Positions 19,701 to 28,436 of a stretch of DNA of 64,000 nucleotides are shown here, in pieces. The stretch lies in assembly GCF_024256385.1 (NCBI RefSeq), contig NZ_JAMLFW010000001.1, forward strand, positions 3,596,001 through 3,660,000. The letters run 5' to 3'. Every line of letters starts with the position of its first letter. Position 1 is the first letter of the stretch. Position numbers and translations under genes: made by a program. Source of the DNA: Anatilimnocola floriformis (GTDB lineage: Bacteria; Planctomycetota; Planctomycetia; Pirellulales; Pirellulaceae). The notes beneath the pieces were generated by a model that did no database searches, was not told where the DNA came from, and was given only the letters and a program-made list of their open reading frames with translations.

Positions 19701-22384
19701 CAACTCGGACTCTCCCGTCGCCCGTTCACGCGGGCGCGGATTGAAACATCCCTGGCGGCGGCGGAATGCTCGATACAACCGGTCGCCCGTTCACGCGGGC
19801 GCGGATTGAAACACCCGTATGCTTGGCCGTTCTTTCCCTCTGACCAAATCGTCGCCCGTTCACGCGGGCGCGGATTGAAACTCAGTAGACAGCAGTCTTG
19901 GCGACGCCCGAAACCTGGTCGCCCGTTCACGCGGGCGCGGATTGAAACCTCAAGACGCTCACCGCAGAGACGCCGGCCCGCGGTCGCCCGTTCACGCGGG
20001 CGCGGATTGAAACGGTCTTGTACGCAGCCTTGCCGCTGAAGTCGTACGGTCGCCCGTTCACGCGGGCGCGGATTGAAACAACAACTATGTGCAGATCGTG
20101 CCCGTCACGAAGTGTCGCCCGTTCACGCGGGCGCGGATTGAAACATGATCCAAGCGGCTGGATGGGATATGCAATTATGTCGCCCGTTCACGCGGGCGCG
20201 GATTGAAACTCTTGGCGAACGCCTTTGCTCGCTCGGGGTCGGGTCGCCCGTTCACGCGGGCGCGGATTGAAACACGATCTTGTGACAGATGAACAGCGGC
20301 AGCAGCTTGTCGCCCGTTCACGCGGGCGCGGATTGAAACATCCAGTACAGCGGCCACGGTACGCAGGTGCCGAATGTCGCCCGTTCACGCGGGCGCGGAT
20401 TGAAACATTTTCTCCCCGCTAAATGTGTCCGCCCCAAGCGGCGTCGCCCGTTCACGCGGGCGCGGATTGAAACCAGATATCGCTGTGCTTGTCGAGCCAA
20501 ACTTGAGTCGCCCGTTCACGCGGGCGCGGATTGAAACTGTTCGACCAAAGCCCAAGGCGTGCTGGCGGGGATTGTCGCCCGTTCACGCGGGCGCGGATTG
20601 AAACAAGAAGCCAGCGATCGCCGCTGCGGCGCCAGTCGCCGTCGCCCGTTCACGCGGGCGCGGATTGAAACATGTCAGCCATCGCCTTGTCGTCCTCGTC
20701 ATAGAGTCGCCCGTTCACGCGGGCGCGGATTGAAACATGTCAGCCATCGCCTTGTCGTCCTCGTCATAGAGTCGCCCGTTCACGCGGGCGCGGATTGAAA
20801 CACCGAATACACAACCCGATATTTGTCGCCATCGTGTCGCCCGTTCACGCGGGCGCGGATTGAAACACCTGCAAAAGCGGCCAAGTGATCAACGCCCCCG
20901 AGAGTCGCCCGTTCACGCGGGCGCGGATTGAAACCGCTATGTGTTGACGTCGATCACATCGACCTGCAGGTCGCCCGTTCACGCGGGCGCGGATTGAAAC
21001 TATTCGGTCTGCAGTTGATAACGCGTGCCTACCTGTCGCCCGTTCACGCGGGCGCGGATTGAAACATTTCATCTGCCCCACAGAAGCATGAACCAAGCCC
21101 GTCGCCCGTTCACGCGGGCGCGGATTGAAACTCTGTATTCGTCGCCGTAGGCATTCTCTGCCCACGTCGCCCGTTCACGCGGGCGCGGATTGAAACCTCG
21201 CTTGGGCCTGTTCGACCCGGCGAGGGTGTGGCGGTCGCCCGTTCACGCGGGCGCGGATTGAAACACTTGGCCGTGAGTCCTTTGACTCGTCACCTTCGGT
21301 CGCCCGTTCACGCGGGCGCGGATTGAAACACCTTTGACGATGACCAGCAGAACCGCGACACGTTGTCGCCCGTTCACGCGGGCGCGGATTGAAACCATCA
21401 CATGGCCGATCAGAGCATGGCCCCTTACCGTCGCCCGTTCACGCGGGCTCGGATTGAAACTCCTGGTCAGCACCAGTGAGAATCCAGATACCAATGGTCG
21501 CCCGTTCACGCGGGCGCGGATTGAAACTAAATATCGACACTCTGTCGCGGCAGTATTGCGGGCGTCGCCCGTTCACGCGGGCGCGGATTGAAACACCTTC
21601 TTGAAGTGAACTTTGCCGGTCGAGTAGTCGTCGCCCGTTCACGCGGGCGCGGATTGAAACTACACAGACATGGTTTACGGCCCAATTCCCAGCCGTCGCC
21701 CGTTCACGCGGGCGCGGATTGAAACCCCTTCTCGGCCTGCTCGCTGGTAGTTCGCATGGGTCGCCCGTTCACGCGGGCGCGGATTGAAACTCGAAGTTGT
21801 CGTCCCAATTAACGATCCGCCACGTCGCCGTTCACGCGGGCGCGGATTGAAACAGTTTGGGGTCGGTGTACTTATAAGAAACGCTCGGTCGCCCGTTCAC
21901 GCAGGCGCGGATTGAAACACGGAATGGGCAAGGCTGGTCACTTGGAGGTAACGTCGCCCGTTTACGCGGGCGTGGATTGAAACATCGACATGCTGAGAAG
22001 AATGAACACACTACCAGTCGTCGCCCGTTCACGCGGGCGCGGATTGAAACAAGAATGTCGCGCCCTCGGGAAGTGAGGCGAGCGTCGCCCGTTCACGCGT
22101 GGGCGCGGATTGGAACTTTCAAAAGAAACATCATCAAAACAAAAGACCGTGGCCGTCGCCAGTTCTTCACGCGGGCGCGGATTGAAACGCCGCGCGACGC
22201 CGCTAGAGCTTGGTCGCCGCCGTGTCGCCCGTTCAAGCGCGCGGATTGAAACGCGGTATCGATACAGCAGGCCAAATCGAGGTAATCGGTCGCCCGTTCA
22301 CGCGGGCGCGGATTGAAACTTACTTCTTTGGCCATGCAGTTCTTGCGGCACGTGGCGCCCGTTCACGTGGGCGCGGATTGAGAC
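13716..22384 (+). CRISPR. Type I-C CRISPR array, about 132 repeats, leaderless
   Basis: The repeat is 31 nt, starting GTCGCCCGTTCACGCGGGCG and ending CGGATTGAAAC, with a CGCCCG/CGGGCG stem. By stepping through the sequence I count about 132 repeats and 131 spacers of about 34-37 nt (unit about 66 bp); my count could be off by one or two. The first repeat (13716-13739) lacks its first seven bases and is part of cas1. Repeats are near-identical to about 21.8 kb, then decay (for example near 21888, 21953, 22084, 22154, 22222 and 22354), so the old, trailer end is on the right. Scattered single-base variants occur near 15050, 15585, 16530, 18285, 19652 and 21455. Transcription likely comes from the cas operon. 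Confidence 0.97.
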
Positions 22385-22640
22385 TTTTTTTGCCGGCGAT
22401 TTCGCCGCACAAAAACTTGAGCCCGTGGGAACTCGCCCGACTATGTGGACTGAAAAGGCGTCAGGGTAGAGTATTTTTCGAATTCTCATCTCGCGAACAC
22501 TTACGCTTGTTGGCGCAAGCCATTGTAAGGCCATCACTTGGATTGAAAACTTTGCGAACGAATGATAATTGCTCTCTTCAGAGAGCGTTTACGATACCTT
22601 GGCCGCGTTTTCACGCGAAAAATCTGATTGCTGCGTGCAT
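22385..22640. other. CRISPR trailer region
   Basis: No gene is supported. Traces of repeat 3' ends remain (GGACTGAAAAGG near 22449 and GGATTGAAAAC near 22540). A small hairpin GCTCTC-TTCA-GAGAGC lies at 22571-22586. Confidence 0.5.
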
Positions 22641-22922
22641 CTAGCGCTGATCTCTCGCGTTCTTTGGCGTTTCGCTCAATTCTTTTTCCAGTCGAAGAAC
22701 GAACTGGACTAGGTCGGATCCTAGTGCTTGGCACACGGTCCGTAGCTCTAGAACGTCCAAACGTCGCTCGCCGGATTCATATTTGCTCACGAACGATTGT
22801 GGGCGCCCCAGGAGATCGGCCACGTCCTCCTGCCGAAGATTGGCGGCCGCACGGAGACCCTGCAGTACTCTGCAAAGCACTTTTTGTTGCGCACCGTGAA
22901 TCGTCTTGCTGAGCCGCTTCAT
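22641..22922 (-). CDS. XRE-family helix-turn-helix regulator
   Basis: A 93-residue DNA-binding protein. The XRE-type domain runs from about residue 18 to 70: LQGLRAAANLRQEDVADLLGRPQSFVSKYESGERRLDVLELRTVCQAL. The pattern of QEDVA...SFVSKYESGER is diagnostic. The C-terminal extension is helical and charged. It converges on the CRISPR array from the right. Its target is unknown; autoregulation or control of the neighbouring accessory genes is plausible. Confidence 0.88.
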   Translation of the reverse strand: MKRLSKTIHGAQQKVLCRVLQGLRAAANLRQEDVADLLGRPQSFVSKYESGERRLDVLELRTVCQALGSDLVQFVLRLEKELSETPKNARDQR

Positions 22923-23025
22923 GCAGCGAAGAGACTAAATCCTGATTGCGAATATCCCAATTTCGGATATTCTTTATGCAGTTCAGTGTGCACTGGTTGT
23001 CGATTCGTCCCAGGAGGAGACCGCG

Positions 23026-23334
23026 ATGGGAGCACGAGACTTTCTGAGTTTTGGGATTCTGGTACTTTCTGCCGCGTTGTGTGGCTGCGGAATCGGTATC
23101 AAAAGCGGAAATTGCCCGAATTGTTCAGGAACCGGGCGTATTACGGGTGCCTGTGCCGTTTGCAATGGAACCGGCTCCCGTGTGTCGAGCCCAAGTCAAC
23201 CGATTACATGCCAATCGTGTGGCGGCGCTGGCTCCGCATCGATTATCTGCGCTCGATGCGGCGGCTCCGGGTCTGTCAGTGATGAATTCCCAAAAACAGA
23301 CGGCAACCAAAGGGCTTCAAACTTGTCGCCTTGA
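23026..23334 (+). CDS. Lipoprotein with four DnaJ-type CxxCxGxG zinc motifs
   Basis: A 102-residue protein with a lipoprotein signal (ILVLSAALCGC, lipidated Cys21) followed by four cysteine motifs: CPNCSGTG, CAVCNGTG, CQSCGGAG and CARCGGSG. These copy the central zinc-finger domain of DnaJ/Hsp40, where two zinc ions are held by four motifs. No J domain is present. It would therefore be a membrane-anchored zinc-finger protein outside the cytoplasm. A strong AGGAGG site lies about 8 bp before the ATG. Function is unknown; protein folding, disulfide chemistry or zinc binding are guesses. Confidence 0.8.
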   Translation: MGARDFLSFGILVLSAALCGCGIGIKSGNCPNCSGTGRITGACAVCNGTGSRVSSPSQPITCQSCGGAGSASIICARCGGSGSVSDEFPKTDGNQRASNLSP

Positions 23335-23664
23335 TTTTTGGAATGACTAACAACGATTCACGAACTGGATCAACCGCAACTGTGCGACCATCTCGATGCT
23401 GGCTTGAGAGCGATTATTCAACACCAACGCCTGCTAGTGCGTCCGACGGGGGCGCCTACAAGCTGGCTCTAGGCGAGTGGGAGCGATTCCGAAGTAACCA
23501 GGTAGTCTCAGGCCGATGCCCGTAGTCGCCGAACATGACGTTCGCGGTCGTTCGATTCGCACGACACTACCTGAATGAAGAGAATTTAAACCGTCGAGCC
23601 AGCGTCAGCACCGTGCCAGAAGCTTACCAGCAGTTGAGCTGGCGGAACAATTCGGCAGTTGGGG
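23335..23664. other. Intergenic region before the decayed transposase
   Basis: I see no supported gene. The only open frame here (23331-23525) has no family features. A GACACTACC sequence near 23563 resembles the inner part of IS1-like termini but lacks a partner. Confidence 0.4.
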
Positions 23665-24459
23665 CACGTTGAAGGGATGAGCGTTCGTGCTTGCTCACGG
23701 TTGGCTCAAGTCGATCTGAAAACCATTCTGGAACTGCTGTCGGTTGTCGGCCCGCGCTGTTAGTCGTTACTTGAAAACGTGATTCGCGGCGTGGAAGTGA
23801 AGGATGCACAGTGCGACTAAATTTGGCAATTCGTTTACTGCAAGCGCCGCACGGCTGCACGCTTGGAACCGGAAACCGGCCACGGTGGCCCCTGCGGTGA
23901 TTCGTGGTGCTGGACGGTTGTTGAACGCCACACCAACCTAGTTCTCGCTTGGCATATGGGCCGTCGCGGTGAAGCCGATGCCGACGTATTCTGCGCCAAG
24001 GTTCGCACGGCAACCGCCCCCAAGAAGTTTCAAATTTCAACTGACGGCCTGCGGAGCTACATCTACGCCATCGCCCACAACCTCGGCGAACGCGTTGATT
24101 ACGGCATGTTGGTCAAGATATACAAGGGTGGCGACAACAACGGCGGCCGCTAAAGCCCGGCACAGATAGTCGGTGCGAAGCGGGAAGCCATCCACTGCAG
24201 CCCGGACAGCGACAAGATTTGCACGAGCCACACCGAACGCAACAACGGCTCGATTCGCTGCTTCACCAAGCGTATGGGTCGCCTGACATACTGCTTCTCG
24301 AAGAAGTGGCAGAACCACGAATGGGCGCTGGCGTTTCACTTCGCCCACTTCAATTTCTGCCGCAAGCACAAGACGTTGAAAGCGACTCCCGCGATGGCCA
24401 GCGGATTGGCCCACGACGTTTGGACGGTTGAGAAGTTGCTGCACGCGATTGCAGCCTAG
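23665..24459 (+). pseudogene. Decayed IS1-like DDE transposase, copy A
   Basis: Read in one frame, this gives a transposase broken by at least three in-frame stops: TAG at 23761, TAA near 23818 and TAA at 24151. Recognisable parts are EGMSVRACSRLAQVDLKTIL, then IWQFVYCKRRTA, GDSWCWTVVERHTNLVLAW, KKFQISTDGLRSYIYAI and GSIRCFTKRMGRLTYCFSKK, ending LHAIAA. The C-terminal 100 residues are over 85% identical by eye to copy B (51845-52530). Copy B has an Asp/Tyr context where this one has stops. It is not functional. The N-terminal zinc-binding part is missing. I group it with transposases usually annotated as IS1 family; that label is from memory. Confidence 0.85.
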
Positions 24460-24525
24460 ATCGTTTGGCAGATTCGGCCCCGCGAACTCTTGCTGGGCTT
24501 TTTCGTGCGCGGGTAGCATGAGCGT

Positions 24526-24693
24526 ATGAAAATCAACCTGCGTGATTTTTTCTGGTTGGTTCTGGTCTGTGCCCTGGCGCTTGGTTGGTGGATCGAGCGC
24601 AGCTCAGCTCGGACGCGGCGAAGTACCGCAATCTGGACAAAGCGAGTAAGGACCTGGCTGATCATTTTGCGAGACTCAAATGCTGATTGCCTC
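24526..24693 (+). pseudogene. Frameshifted small membrane protein of the 'LRDxFWLVLVCA' family
   Basis: The start MKINLRDFFWLVLVCALALGWW is a single membrane segment followed by a short charged tail. Compared with the intact relative at 51596-51778, a one-base shift near 24600 moves the tail into another frame, where AQLSSDAAKYRNLDKASKDLADHFARL can be read to a stop near 24693. Its position, 70 bp after the transposase remnant, is the same as in copy B, so transposase and this gene form one duplicated unit. Confidence 0.7.
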
Positions 24694-24718
24694 GTCAGTC
24701 ACTGGCGGGGCTTTTTTT
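24689..24718 (+). terminator. Intrinsic terminator
   Basis: A 10-bp stem (GCCTCGTCAG with CTGGCGGGGC, two G-T pairs) with a 3-nt loop is followed by seven T residues. Confidence 0.75.
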
Positions 24719-24756
24719 CGTGCATAGTGGCTTGCGGGGCGGATAGGATTTCCGGC

Positions 24757-25104
24757 ATGAGAAAGATAATTGCCGCCACTCCGGTTGTCGCGTTATTGCT
24801 AGTCCTGTCTGTTACCGCTTACGTGGGGATATATTTCGCGTTGGTGGTTCCGGGTGGCATTCCCGAAAAGGCGGTCTTGAATTTTGAAGCCTATGGCGTT
24901 TCACCACCAATGCGCCAGGTCACGGTCAGCAGTGACAAGTTTTACAGGTTCGGATCAAAGACACGCATCATTTCTGTCTTTTGGCCCTTAGAGTGTCTTG
25001 ACCGAAGAATCAGGCCAGAAGCGTGGGTTCCCATCATCGACACTCTTGACATCATTCCGGGAACTCCCGTCCACGATTTGCCCACTAAAGCCAAATCCGA
25101 TTGA
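24757..25104 (+). CDS. Small membrane protein, 'YVGxYxALVVPGG' family
   Basis: A 115-residue protein starting MRKIIAATPVVALLLVLSVTAYVGIYFALVVPGG. The N-terminal membrane segment is followed by a soluble domain with FWPLECLDRRIRPEAW. The same layout recurs at 27531-27800 and 54272-54550 and, broken, at 36263-36656, so this is a paralogous family. The FWPLExxDRxLRPxxW motif is the signature of the group here. The function is unknown. The gene starts 39 bp after a terminator. Confidence 0.65.
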   Translation: MRKIIAATPVVALLLVLSVTAYVGIYFALVVPGGIPEKAVLNFEAYGVSPPMRQVTVSSDKFYRFGSKTRIISVFWPLECLDRRIRPEAWVPIIDTLDIIPGTPVHDLPTKAKSD

Positions 25105-25146
25105 CGCGAATCTTCGCGGCAGACGACGCTCAACAGTCGCCTCGAT

Positions 25147-25677
25147 TCAAGCCACATCGGGTTGGTCCTTCTTTGCTGCTTCATTTCGCGCGTAGACCCT
25201 GGACCCAACGACGCCACCCAGCAGCGCGAATAGCAAACTGAACCACGACTGGCCTACCTGCATGAATTCGATTTCAGTTGGAAAGCGGGATTTGTTGGTG
25301 CGCTTACCTTGCGTATCGAACTCTGGCTCCGCATGAACGAGCGGCAGCACATTGAAGTATGCGACTTGCAAAAGGCGCGTCGTGGCAAACGGTGGCCCAC
25401 TGCCTTCCACGCGCCATGATCGGTGCTGCATGTTGTCGGTGTCTAAAATGGGTGAGCACATCAGAAGCCAGTATCCCCATCCCATCACCACGACTCCAAG
25501 CCACATGGCTCGCCGTTGGCCATGCGTCACGATTGCGAAGAGAACGGCCAGCATAAACAGCATCACGCTGCACGAGAACACTACGCAGCCCCAGAATGGA
25601 GTTGCGTAGACCAGTGTGAAGCAGGCGACCGCCGCGAATGTGGTAGCGAGCAAAAGTTGCTTGATGGAAAATTGCAT
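25147..25677 (-). CDS. Membrane protein with four predicted helices, unknown function
   Basis: A 176-residue protein. Hydrophobic segments lie at about 5-25 (IKQLLLATTFAAVACFTLVYA), 29-50, 57-75 and 142-162. The hydrophilic part between helices three and four is about 65 residues long and would lie outside the membrane. The MQFSIKQLLLATTFAAVAC start is, to my recollection, common in planctomycete small membrane proteins. No catalytic motif is visible. Confidence 0.65.
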   Translation of the reverse strand: MQFSIKQLLLATTFAAVACFTLVYATPFWGCVVFSCSVMLFMLAVLFAIVTHGQRRAMWLGVVVMGWGYWLLMCSPILDTDNMQHRSWRVEGSGPPFATTRLLQVAYFNVLPLVHAEPEFDTQGKRTNKSRFPTEIEFMQVGQSWFSLLFALLGGVVGSRVYARNEAAKKDQPDVA

Positions 25678-25713
25678 GGCCGCTTCGCGCGGGACTCGCG
25701 TCGGTCTGACTTT

Positions 25714-25968
25714 CTACTTATTGACTGCTGGCATGTCTGGGTACCAGGAATTCGTGCTCTTGGACTTATCCATGTACCATGTTTGACCAGTTTGCGTATC
25801 GAGCAGCAACGAGCTTCCTTGCGCTTGCTGATAAAGAGAATACCGCCCCACGCTGTGTGAACGAGAAAAATAAAACGCGAGAATCACCGCAATGATTGCG
25901 ATGATTTCAAGTAAGGAGCGAAGGCTAAGTTGTGGTTTCATCGGTTTGTCGCCGGTCAATGTGTCCAT
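25714..25968 (-). CDS. Small single-pass membrane protein, unknown
   Basis: An 84-residue protein with one membrane segment (SLRSLLEIIAIIAVILAFYFSR, about residues 15-36) and a short outer tail containing LLLDTQTGQTWYMDKS. I chose the ATG at 25968, eight bases after the end of the OmpH-like gene; the ATG at 25941 (MKPQLSLRSLL) is equally plausible. Close spacing suggests one operon with that gene. Confidence 0.55.
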   Translation of the reverse strand: MDTLTGDKPMKPQLSLRSLLEIIAIIAVILAFYFSRSHSVGRYSLYQQAQGSSLLLDTQTGQTWYMDKSKSTNSWYPDMPAVNK

Positions 25969-25975
25969 CGAATTT

Positions 25976-26515
25976 TCATTTCTCGGCTTTCGCTGCTTTT
26001 GCCACCGCTGCTTCGACTTCCGCAATGACGAGATTCGTGATGTCTATACTCTGATTGAAATACAGCGGTCCTTCACCGCCGCGAGGTTGGGATGGCAGAG
26101 CCAAATCAATTCCTTCCCGGTCGCACACTGCCTTAACAGCCTGACGTATTTCGGAAAAAGAATCGTAGCGCGGAGGGCGAGGTTGACCTTTGCTAATGAA
26201 TTGATTTCGTGCTGACGAGAGCTTTGAAAGTTCTAGCTTCAGCTTCTTAGCTTCGTCAGAGGTGGGTTCTAGAGCCTTCCACTTTTTAGCAAGCTCTTCG
26301 ATTTCGTCGTCTCGTTGCTTGATGCCTTCCTTCCACTCTGCTGTCTGCTTTTTCTCCACAGCGGCTCTGTCCTTGCGAAGTGGGTGTGCTTGTTCCACAT
26401 CGTCTTCGTTTACGATCCCGATAACAGCAGGCTTGTGCGTCTTTGCTTCCTGAGCGTGCAGTGCTGGGACGACGACAAGTAGACTCAGGCAAGCAAACGA
26501 TAGGCGAAAGACCAT
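25976..26515 (-). CDS. OmpH/Skp-like periplasmic chaperone
   Basis: A 179-residue secreted protein. Residues 1-21 (MVFRLSFACLSLLVVVPALHA) form a Sec signal peptide. The mature part has a long charged coiled coil (about 45-105: KDRAAVEKKQTAEWKEGIKQRDDEIEELAKKWKAL), followed by EIRQAVKAVCDREGIDLALP and NQSIDITNLVIAEVEAA. This matches OmpH/Skp proteins, which hold outer-membrane proteins during transit. The usual family role is inferred; the length is ordinary. It appears to be first in an operon with the small membrane gene. Confidence 0.75.
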   Translation of the reverse strand: MVFRLSFACLSLLVVVPALHAQEAKTHKPAVIGIVNEDDVEQAHPLRKDRAAVEKKQTAEWKEGIKQRDDEIEELAKKWKALEPTSDEAKKLKLELSKLSSARNQFISKGQPRPPRYDSFSEIRQAVKAVCDREGIDLALPSQPRGGEGPLYFNQSIDITNLVIAEVEAAVAKAAKAEK

Positions 26516-26796
26516 TTGTTAGCTCCGACGATGATTGGGTGCAGGTGCTCGGCATAAGGTATCGCGCGCGAAACGGCGCGGCTAGTCTCGGTGCATGCCA
26601 CTACAGAACTACGGCCCCACCAACGATAGCTGTCAGTGGGCAACCTGCCGATCTTCATCGGCCAATGTGCCCAGCGCAGCCCGTTTGCCCCGCGCTGGGC
26701 TTTTTCATGCGCTGACGCTACGGCGTTTGCCGATGAATCAATAGACGCCATTCAGTGACGCTGGGGGCAGGCGCGTCACGGGTGGCGTTTTCTTTG
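26516..26796. other. Intergenic region with an isolated terminator
   Basis: No gene is supported. The region holds the terminator at 26669-26705. Confidence 0.5.
26669..26705 (+). terminator. Intrinsic terminator without an obvious upstream gene
   Basis: GCCCAGCGC and GCGCTGGGC form a perfect 9-bp stem with a 14-nt loop, followed by TTTTTC. No plus-strand gene precedes it, so a small RNA or a decayed gene may lie upstream. Confidence 0.7.
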
Positions 26797-27039
26797 TCAC
26801 CGCTTAGCCCGCTTGAACACGCTCTGCACCGCGTCGCGGTGGACATATGAGTTCACCAATTCCCAACCCTCATCGCCGATAGCATTCAATCCATTGACGC
26901 TCTGATCGCGCACGACTCGATATTCCCATTTCTGTGCGGCAGCCTTCTCCCCTTGAGCGCCAGCGAATTGCCAAACGCTGCCAACTAGCAGCGCCGCCGC
27001 AACAGACAACAACACCACAAATTTCTGTGCAGCAGACAC
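26797..27039 (-). CDS. DUF4177-like small exported protein
   Basis: With a GTG start at 27039, placed 7 bp after GGAG, this is an 80-residue protein: VSAAQKFVVLLSVAAALLVGSV as a membrane or signal segment, then KWEYRVVRDQSVNGLNAIGDEGWELVNSYVH...VFKR. The WEYRVV...LNxxGxEGWELV pattern is that of DUF4177 proteins. An ATG at 27132 in the same frame would add a less plausible hydrophilic start. The function of the family is unknown. Confidence 0.65.
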   Translation of the reverse strand: MSAAQKFVVLLSVAAALLVGSVWQFAGAQGEKAAAQKWEYRVVRDQSVNGLNAIGDEGWELVNSYVHRDAVQSVFKRAKR

Positions 27040-27149
27040 TGGGGATCTCCGTAAGACGAACGGAATTAAGACTGGAAGGCCATTCAGGACGGGGGGTGCC
27101 TGTACCCTGACACTGTTGGCAGCGGAAAGCAACTCCTAGAATAGCTCAG

Positions 27150-27363
27150 ATGAAACTCATTTGCGCGATTTGTTCTGGTCGTTGCCGTCTGTGCAGGATG
27201 GTTCGCAGATCGTCGCAGGCAACAAAGGGAACTTGACGATGCTGCTTCCCGATACGCAAAGCTGGATAACAGCTTTGAAGGCCTTCGCAACGCATACAGA
27301 ACAGTGCGGAAGCAGAACGCTGCGATGGAAGCACGAATTGAGGCTGGCACGAAAGAAGATTAG
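27150..27363 (+). pseudogene. Frameshifted 'LRDLFW' family small protein
   Basis: Reading frame 1 gives only MKLI, but HLRDLFW appears one frame over and VAVCAGWFADRRRQQRELDD in a third, continuing through ASRYAKLDNSFEGLRNAYRT to a TAG at 27361. This is the same family as 24526 and 51596, with two small frameshifts in the first 35 bases. The coiled-coil tail is longer than in the relatives. Confidence 0.6.
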
Positions 27364-27530
27364 AGAATTACACCGCGTGCCGAGGTTTTCTTCTCTTTGC
27401 CCAGATGCAGACCGATGCCAACCCAGCGTAAAATGCCCGAAGTGCGGCGCAGACGAAGGCAGACGCGCCGCCGTACTGCCATCGTGTTCGCTTCGCTTGA
27501 GTCGATAATACCTAAAGCAGGGCAGTTAGA

Positions 27531-27800
27531 ATGAAACGTGAGTCCCGCGCGCCGGTGATCGTCGCCATCCTGCTGCTGCTCCTGCCGGTGCTGTACGTGG
27601 GGAGCTATGCCGTGCTTGTGACTCCAGGCCGGCAGGTCCATCGGCAGGTCTCGCCGAATCGAACGGAAACGATCGGCTACACCTACCGAATCAACAGTTG
27701 GTGGCCAAGTAACATTTACTGGCCGCTGGAACTGATCGACCGGCAACTGAGGCCAGGACTTTGGGGATTGGCCGAACAAAGTGAAAATCACCACCCGTAA
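27531..27800 (+). CDS. Small membrane protein, 'YVGSYxxLV' family
   Basis: An 89-residue protein. MKRESRAPVIVAILLLLLPVLYVGSYAVLV is a membrane segment almost identical to the start of 54272-54550. The tail carries NIYWPLELIDRQLRPGLWGL, the family signature. A terminal repeat of the IS1-like element lies 18 bp beyond its stop, exactly as in the 54-kb copy. The function is unknown. Confidence 0.7.
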   Translation: MKRESRAPVIVAILLLLLPVLYVGSYAVLVTPGRQVHRQVSPNRTETIGYTYRINSWWPSNIYWPLELIDRQLRPGLWGLAEQSENHHP

Positions 27801-28114
27801 ATCACCGAATTTGAGTAGGTCCACTTAATCCAGCACCCGAATTTCAAACTGTCCCACTACCAACCAGAGCCCTGGAGTGAGCCCGAGCCAGTTTCCCCTT
27901 AATTCCACCTTCCCCCGGCTTTGACCTAAGTTGTCATTCAAAACCGGACACTACCAACGGGTAGTTGCCTATCGCGCCAGCTAGTGGGATACTGCAGCCA
28001 CACGGGTTTTCTTCCGACAGTCCCAAGGTCTAGTCACTTAACACAATCTAATTCGCTGCGGGCCGCTGATTCGTATTTGGCCCCTCGCTCCGAATTCCCT
28101 TGCGGAGTCGAGCC
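27801..28114. other. Intergenic cluster of IS1-like element ends
   Basis: A 19-bp match to the 51,546 element's terminal repeat lies at 27818-27836. Two further CACTACC/ACACTACC ends follow at about 27861 and 27955. TTCCCCTTAATTCCACCTTC near 27893 recurs near 54541. No gene is supported. Confidence 0.55.
27818..27836 (+). repeat. Partial terminal repeat of the IS1-like passenger element
   Basis: GGTCCACTTAATCCAGCAC is identical to the first 19 bases of the right-end repeat at 54569. The following bases differ, so the end is interrupted. The next ACTACC occurs at 27856-27861. Confidence 0.75.
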
Positions 28115-28337
28115 ATGCAGCGCTATCAGTGGCGTAAGCCATCTACATTGCCGGATCCGAGTTGAGCTAATCGACGGCATCACCAAACAGGTCATCGCTG
28201 CCATCGTCAGCGTCGGTCGAAATTGGCAATGGAACCGCAACACGACCAAGTTGCTGCACGGCGCGCCGCCAGCGCAAGGTGTGTCACCTGGACTCACGCA
28301 AGCCAAGGTAAGCGTGCTCGACGGTTTGCCCGCATAG
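28115..28337 (+). pseudogene. Frameshifted relative of the 57.5-kb small protein
   Basis: From the ATG at 28115 the frame reads QRYQWRKPSTLPDPS then stops. One frame over, VELIDGITKQVIAAIVSVGRNWQWNRNTTK continues and ends in HGAPPAQGV...LDGLPA. The gene at 57523 has the uninterrupted form (LRYHW...LPERLELIDRITGH...WKRSTSAIIHGAPPAEGE). The shared upstream motif TTGCGG(G)AGT(T/C)GAGCCATG confirms the duplication. A one-base change near 28157 explains the break. Confidence 0.7.
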
Positions 28338-28436
28338 CATCCGTGTCCGCCGCTTGAGCCCCAGCGACTCTGGAATGACCGTCTCGCCACCAGTCGTTCG
28401 GCGGACGCCTTGTATTCAAATCAAGGAGGAAAGTTC

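Noticed and set aside
13783-22335. Many small frames rich in RARVNGR, RSRGRGLK or FTRARIET on both strands
   Set aside because: They are translations of the CRISPR repeat in different frames and not genes.
23331-23525. A 64-codon plus-strand frame
   Set aside because: Composition and start do not support a gene, and it overlaps the end of the zinc-finger lipoprotein.
26443-26715. A 90-codon plus-strand frame ending at a terminator
   Set aside because: It is mostly antisense to the OmpH-like gene and has no family features; only the terminator is kept.
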